A DNA stretch of 64,000 bases from Burkholderia sp. BCC0322. GTDB taxonomy: Bacteria; Pseudomonadota; Gammaproteobacteria; Burkholderiales; Burkholderiaceae. The stretch lies in contig NZ_CADFDU010000002.1 in the NCBI RefSeq assembly GCF_902833045.1, positions 62,001 to 126,000 of the forward strand, written 5' to 3'. The position numbers and the translations under genes are program-made. Positions 60,160 through 64,000 of the stretch are shown here, piece by piece. Below the pieces are notes generated by a model that saw only the letters and a program-made list of their open reading frames with translations, did not search any database and was not told where the DNA came from. Positions within the stretch are counted from its first letter, which is position 1; the number at the start of each line of letters is the position of its first letter.

Positions 60160-61026
60160 ATGTCCCTTTCGCTCCTTCCGTCCGCCACGATCTGGCTCGC
60201 CCTGTTCACGGCCGCCGCGTTCGCGTGGCATCGCCCGCAGCACGGCCTGAGCGTCGGCCTTGCCGCGCTCGGCTATGCGTGCGCGCTGGCGTTCGGCAAG
60301 CTCGCGCCGCTCGCGCTGGCGCCCCTCGCGTTGCTGGCCGCGGCCGCCTGGGGCGTGATGCCCGAGCGAGCGCGCGCGGTGCGCATCGCCGCGCACGGCG
60401 TCTTTGCCGCGCTCGCGATCGCGCTCAGCCTGCACCTGATCCCGGGCTTCCACAATCCGCGCGTGATCGGCCCGACGCGCTTCACGCCGGATGCCGTGCC
60501 GTTCACGATGTACCTGAACCTCGACAAACCGCTCGTGGGCCTGTGGCTGGTGTGGGTGCTGCCGTGGGTCGCCCCCGACATCCCGCTGTCGCGCGCGCTG
60601 CGCACCGGCGCGGTGGCGGCCGTCGTAACGGCGGCCGCATGCCTGGCCGGCGCGCTCGCATTCGGGATGGTCGGCTGGGCGCCCAAGTGGCCGCCGTCGG
60701 GCTGGCTGTGGCTCGTGAACAACCTGCTGATCGTGACGCTCGCCGAGGAAGCGCTGTTCCGCGGCTACGTGCAGGGCGGGCTGACGCGCGCGCTGCGCGG
60801 ATTCGCATGGGGGCCATGGGTCGCGCTGGCGATCGGCTCGGTGCTGTTCGGCGCCGCGCATGCAGCCGGCGGCTGGCAATGGATCGTGCTCGGCACGGTG
60901 GCCGGCATCGGCTACGGCCTCGCCTGGCGGCGCGGCGGGCTGCTCGCATCCGCGCTCGCGCATGCGGGACTGAACATCGTCCACTTCGGCCTGTTCACCT
61001 ACCCGATGCTCGACGCCGCGCGCTGA
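60160..61026 (+). CDS. CPBP family intramembrane metalloprotease
   Basis: A 288-residue protein with about eight membrane spans and the CPBP (CAAX protease/bacteriocin-processing) motifs: EEALFRG (motif 1), FGAAHAAGG (motif 2) and HAGLNIVHF (motif 3), all with the metal-binding Glu and His residues. Bacterial members process membrane or signalling peptides; the substrate here is unknown. It is preceded by the VC0807-like gene in the same direction, 80 bases apart. Confidence 0.85.
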   Translation: MSLSLLPSATIWLALFTAAAFAWHRPQHGLSVGLAALGYACALAFGKLAPLALAPLALLAAAAWGVMPERARAVRIAAHGVFAALAIALSLHLIPGFHNPRVIGPTRFTPDAVPFTMYLNLDKPLVGLWLVWVLPWVAPDIPLSRALRTGAVAAVVTAAACLAGALAFGMVGWAPKWPPSGWLWLVNNLLIVTLAEEALFRGYVQGGLTRALRGFAWGPWVALAIGSVLFGAAHAAGGWQWIVLGTVAGIGYGLAWRRGGLLASALAHAGLNIVHFGLFTYPMLDAAR

Positions 61027-61046
61027 CGGCCGCGCGGCGCCGCCGC

Positions 61047-62027
61047 TCAGTTGATCCCGGCGACCGCGTGCGGCACGTACGGGCGTTCGAGCGTGGCGAT
61101 CTCGTCGTCGGTCAGTTTCAGCTCGAGCGCGGCCAGTGCGTCGTCCAGCTGCCGCGCCTTCGAAATGCCGACGATCGGCGCGGTCACCCCGCGCTTCTGC
61201 GCGACCCAGGCGAGCGCGACCTGCGCACGCGGCACGTTGCGGGCGGCCGCGATCGTCGCAACGGCGTCGACGACCGCCTTGTCCGACTCCGCCGTCGCAT
61301 CGTAAAGCCGCTGGCCGACCGCGTCGCTCTGCTGCCGCTCGGTCGACTCGTCCCAGTTGCGGGTCAGGCGGCCGCGCGCGAGCGGGCTCCACGGAATCAC
61401 CGCGATCCCTTCGTCTGCGCACAGCGGCAGCATTTCCCGCTCTTCTTCCCGATACAGCAGGTTCAGGTGGTTCTGCATGCTGACGAAGCGGGTCCAGCCG
61501 TGCTGCTTCGACGTGTGCAGCGCCTTCGCGAACTGCCACGCGAACATCGACGATGCGCCGATGTAGCGTGCCTTGCCGGCCTTCACGACATCGTGCAGCG
61601 CCTCGAGCGTTTCCTCGAGCGGCGTGCCGTCGTCCCAGCGGTGAATCTGGTAGAGATCGACATAGTCGGTGCCGAGCCGCTTCAGGCTCTGGTCGATGTC
61701 GGTCATGATCGCCTTGCGCGACAGCCCCGCGCCGTTCGGCCCCGGCCGCATCCGGTAGAACACCTTGGTCGCGATCACGATCTCGTCGCGTTTCGCGAAA
61801 TCGCGCAGCGCACGGCCGACGATCTCCTCCGACGTGCCGTCGGAATACATGTTCGCGGTATCGAAGAAGTTGATGCCGGCTTCGACCGCCCGCTGGATGA
61901 TCGGGCGGCTCTCCGCTTCCGGCAGCGTCCACGGATGCGTGCCGCGTGACGGTTAGCCGAACGTCATGCAACCCAGCACCAGCCTGGACACCTCCAGCCC
62001 TGTCGATCCGAATTTCACGTAATCCAT
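61047..62027 (-). pseudogene. Aldo/keto reductase interrupted by a stop at codon 25
   Basis: ATG 62027 begins MDYVKFGSTGLEVSRLVLGC then MTFG, a normal AKR start. Codon 25 (61953-61955) is TAA. The same frame continues PSRGTHPWTLPEAESRPII then INFFDTANMYSDGTSEEIVG to the true end AVAGIN at 61047, a 326-codon AKR. Motifs include the YSDG (catalytic Tyr), KVFYR (Lys) and QIHRW (His). Relatives usually read a Glu after MTFG, so GAA to TAA fits a one-base change. A short downstream start (ATG 61850) would lose the first beta-strand and the Asp. Confidence 0.8.
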
Positions 62028-62218
62028 TGCACGCCTCGCCATTGAAGTTGAGCGGACGGCCGGACGCGCGCCGCGCATCCGCCGAACCGTCGCATGGTAT
62101 CCCGGGCGGTAAAAATGCGTGCGGCGTCGCCGCATCGTACGAAGGCAGTGCCCGTCAGCGCGAGATCGCACGGGGCGCCGGCTGCGCAGCGGCGCCGGCC
62201 GTTTCCTTGCTGACTTGC

Positions 62219-62890
62219 TTACTTGACCTGGTCGGCGATCGGCTGCAGGAACGCGGAGAAGCCGGTCAGCATGATCTGCACGCCGATGCACAGCAGCAGG
62301 AAGGCCGACACGCGCTTCGCGACCTTGGTGCCTTCGCTGCCGAGGTAGCGCGACAGCAGCGCGGAGCGGCTGTAGACCTGCCAGATCACGATCGCGACCA
62401 GCACGGAGACGGCGATCGACACGATGCTCGACAGCATGAATTCCGACAGCTTGTGCGTGCGGTTCGCATTCAGCGCGATCGCGGTCGCGATCGAGCCGGG
62501 GCCGACCGTCAGCGGCATGGTCAACGGGAAGAACGCGCGCGTCATGATCGCGTTCGCGTCGATCGGCTTGACCGGCGTGTCGCCGCCGCCCGGGCCGTCG
62601 GGTTCGTTCAGCATCTGCCAGCCCGCGACGGCAACCGCGAAGCCGCCGCCGATCCGCAGCGCTTCCATCGAAATCCCGAAGAAATGCAGCACCGGCGTCC
62701 CGGCGAAGAACGCGACCATCAGCACGATGAACGCGTTGAACGCGACCTTCCTCGCGAGCAGATCGCGCTCGTGCTCGGTGAGCGCCTCGGTCCGTTCGAG
62801 AAACAGGAACGCGATGCCGATCGGGTTGATGATGCCGATCAGGCCGGTGAAGCCGAACAGGATCTCGGAGATAAGGCGGTTGACGATCAT
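62219..62890 (-). CDS. MarC family integral membrane protein
   Basis: A 223-residue protein with six membrane spans of the MarC/UPF0056 family: FTGLIGIINPIGIAFLFLERTE near the N-terminus and PLTMPLTVGPGSIATAIALN in the second half. Despite the name, MarC has no shown role in antibiotic resistance, and its function is unknown. The start ATG 62890 is preferred over GTG 62938, which lacks a ribosome site and would add a non-hydrophobic leader. Confidence 0.85.
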   Translation of the reverse strand: MIVNRLISEILFGFTGLIGIINPIGIAFLFLERTEALTEHERDLLARKVAFNAFIVLMVAFFAGTPVLHFFGISMEALRIGGGFAVAVAGWQMLNEPDGPGGGDTPVKPIDANAIMTRAFFPLTMPLTVGPGSIATAIALNANRTHKLSEFMLSSIVSIAVSVLVAIVIWQVYSRSALLSRYLGSEGTKVAKRVSAFLLLCIGVQIMLTGFSAFLQPIADQVK

Positions 62891-63034
62891 CGGATGAGGA
62901 ATCGGTCGGGGCTGGGCCGGCAGCGCGCCGGAGGTCACGCATTGTAGAGCAAGCGCCCGCGCCGCCCAATTCGCGCCGGGCCCGTCGTGCGGTCGATCGT
63001 CGCCCTTTCGCCTTCGTTTCCCCGTCGTTTCCCC

Positions 63035-63835
63035 TTACTCGGCGCCCGCCTCCCATGCCGGCGGACGCTTCGCGAAGAACGCGGTGAAGCCCTCCTTCGC
63101 TTCCGGCGTTGCCCGCACGCGGGAAATCGTCTGCGCGGTGAACGCCGCGCGCTCGTCCGACGGCGGATACTCGCCGATCGCGTCGAAGAAGCGCTTGATC
63201 TCCATCAGCGCATTCGGGCCGTTGCGGCCGAGTTCGGCGAGCGTCTTGTCGAGTGCTTCGTCGAGCGAATCGAGCGGCACGGCCTGATGAATCAGGCCGA
63301 TCGCGACCGCTTCGCCGGCGGCGAGCTGGGTCGCCGTCAGCGCGAGCCGGCGCGCCTGGCGCTGGCCGACCGCCTCGACCAGGTACGGGCCGATCACGGC
63401 CGGCAGGATCCCGAAACGGGCTTCGCTGACCGAGAAGCGCGCGTGATCGCTCGCGATCACGATGTCGCACGCCGCGCACAGGCCGACGCCGCCGCCGAAC
63501 GCATGGCCCTGCACACGCGCCACCGTCGGCTTCGGACATTGCCGGATCGCGCGCATCATCGCGGCGAACCGCTGCGCGTCGCGCAGGTTCGCCTCCGCGT
63601 CGTTCGCGCTCGCGCGCTGCATCCACTGCAGGTCGGCGCCCGCGCAGAACGCGCGGCCGTCCGAACGCAGCACGATCGCGCGCACGTCGTCGCGCCAGCC
63701 GAGCGTGGTGAACGCGTCGGTCAGTTCGGCGATCATCGTCTCGTCGAATGCGTTGAGCACGTCGCCGCGCTGCAGCGCGACGGTTGCGATACCGCGCGCA
63801 TCGACCGTGACGGCCAGGGTCTTCAATCCATCCAT
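63035..63835 (-). CDS. liuC: Enoyl-CoA hydratase/methylglutaconyl-CoA hydratase
   Basis: A 266-residue crotonase-fold enzyme. Oxyanion-hole segments are AFCAGADLQWMQ and VQGHAFGGGVGLCAACDIVIAS; catalytic Glu candidates lie in EARFGILPAVIGPYLVEAVG. The ADLQWMQRA segment is typical of LiuC (leucine degradation). AGGAAA lies 9 bases before ATG 63835. Other liu genes would be expected beyond the right window edge, so the pathway is inferred from motif and likely context. Confidence 0.78.
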   Translation of the reverse strand: MDGLKTLAVTVDARGIATVALQRGDVLNAFDETMIAELTDAFTTLGWRDDVRAIVLRSDGRAFCAGADLQWMQRASANDAEANLRDAQRFAAMMRAIRQCPKPTVARVQGHAFGGGVGLCAACDIVIASDHARFSVSEARFGILPAVIGPYLVEAVGQRQARRLALTATQLAAGEAVAIGLIHQAVPLDSLDEALDKTLAELGRNGPNALMEIKRFFDAIGEYPPSDERAAFTAQTISRVRATPEAKEGFTAFFAKRPPAWEAGAE

Positions 63836-64000
63836 CGAACAGGTTTCCTCGGGTTGAACGGCAAACATGAGAATCAGGCGGCCAGGGCCTGTTCACACTC
63901 ATAACGGACCTGCGAACGTGCGTTGCCGGTCGCAGTGCAAGAAGCAGGGAGCGCCGTTTGGCCGAGCCAAACAAGCGACGCGCGACGCCGCAATGCGGCC

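Noticed and set aside
61953-61955. Stop codon in the aldo/keto reductase as a recoding (selenocysteine) site
   Set aside because: The codon is TAA, not TGA; relatives have Glu there and no recoding element is visible.
63874-64000. Possible 3' end of another minus-strand gene at the window edge
   Set aside because: A 41-codon open frame ends ...RYECEQALAA, but third-position GC bias is weak and no family is recognisable, so I do not call it.

Overview
The window looks like a chromosomal segment of a high-GC betaproteobacterium, most probably a Burkholderia (cepacia-complex type). The basis is gene content: DUF4148 and DUF3331 small proteins, many LysR, GntR/MocR and AraC regulators, NirBD next to a one-polypeptide assimilatory nitrate/flavoprotein reductase, an MprF-AcvB pair and a LiuC-like hydratase. 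Codon use is strongly GC3-biased throughout. I see no rRNA, tRNA, CRISPR, phage or insertion sequence. Assignments come from motif recognition by eye, without database searches.

Layout. 1-7.3 kb: end of a DUF1800/DUF1501 pair, a secreted hydrolase, an ECF sigma/anti-sigma/periplasmic sensor operon, two small envelope proteins and a Tat-exported purple acid phosphatase. 7.4-15.4 kb: a C39-peptidase remnant, amino-acid exporters (YddG-like, LysE), a TauE-like permease, LysR regulators, D-serine dehydratase with a DsdC-like regulator, and a DUF4148 protein. 15.4-18.4 kb: a periplasmic polyamine-type binding protein in an operon with a membrane diguanylate cyclase. 18.5-22 kb: a hexuronate locus (UxuR-type repressor, uxuA, MFS permease) with three matching operators. 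22-30.4 kb: a MocR regulator, a sulfite/nitrite reductase with its DUF934 partner, and an mprF-acvB operon for lysyl-phosphatidylglycerol.

30.8-45.4 kb: small redox and heme-binding genes, then the core of the window, a nitrate assimilation locus. On the minus strand run narK-nirB-nirD-nasA(fusion); on the plus strand run cobA (siroheme), nasT (ANTAR antiterminator) and nasS (nitrate sensor). The 660-base divergent region holds two sigma-54 promoters facing apart, an NtrC-like site between them, and a narK leader whose predicted 5' end starts with an AxxG hexaloop hairpin and ends in an intrinsic terminator just before narK. NasS/NasT antitermination therefore explains the control of the operon.

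45.5-64 kb: a UDG-family protein, YkgJ, AraC and FAH proteins, then a Bcr/CflA efflux gene preceded by its own promoter, a 16-codon leader peptide, mutually exclusive antiterminator/terminator hairpins and a TTG start. This is a candidate ribosome-controlled attenuator and I regard it as the most likely undescribed system here. Then come an HtrA-like protease, a MocR regulator, a tandem-GNAT protein, gene remnants (MFS, histidine kinase), a butanediol-type dehydrogenase behind a sigma-54-like promoter with CGTCTCA repeats, a CPBP protease, an aldo/keto reductase cut by a stop at codon 25, marC and liuC.
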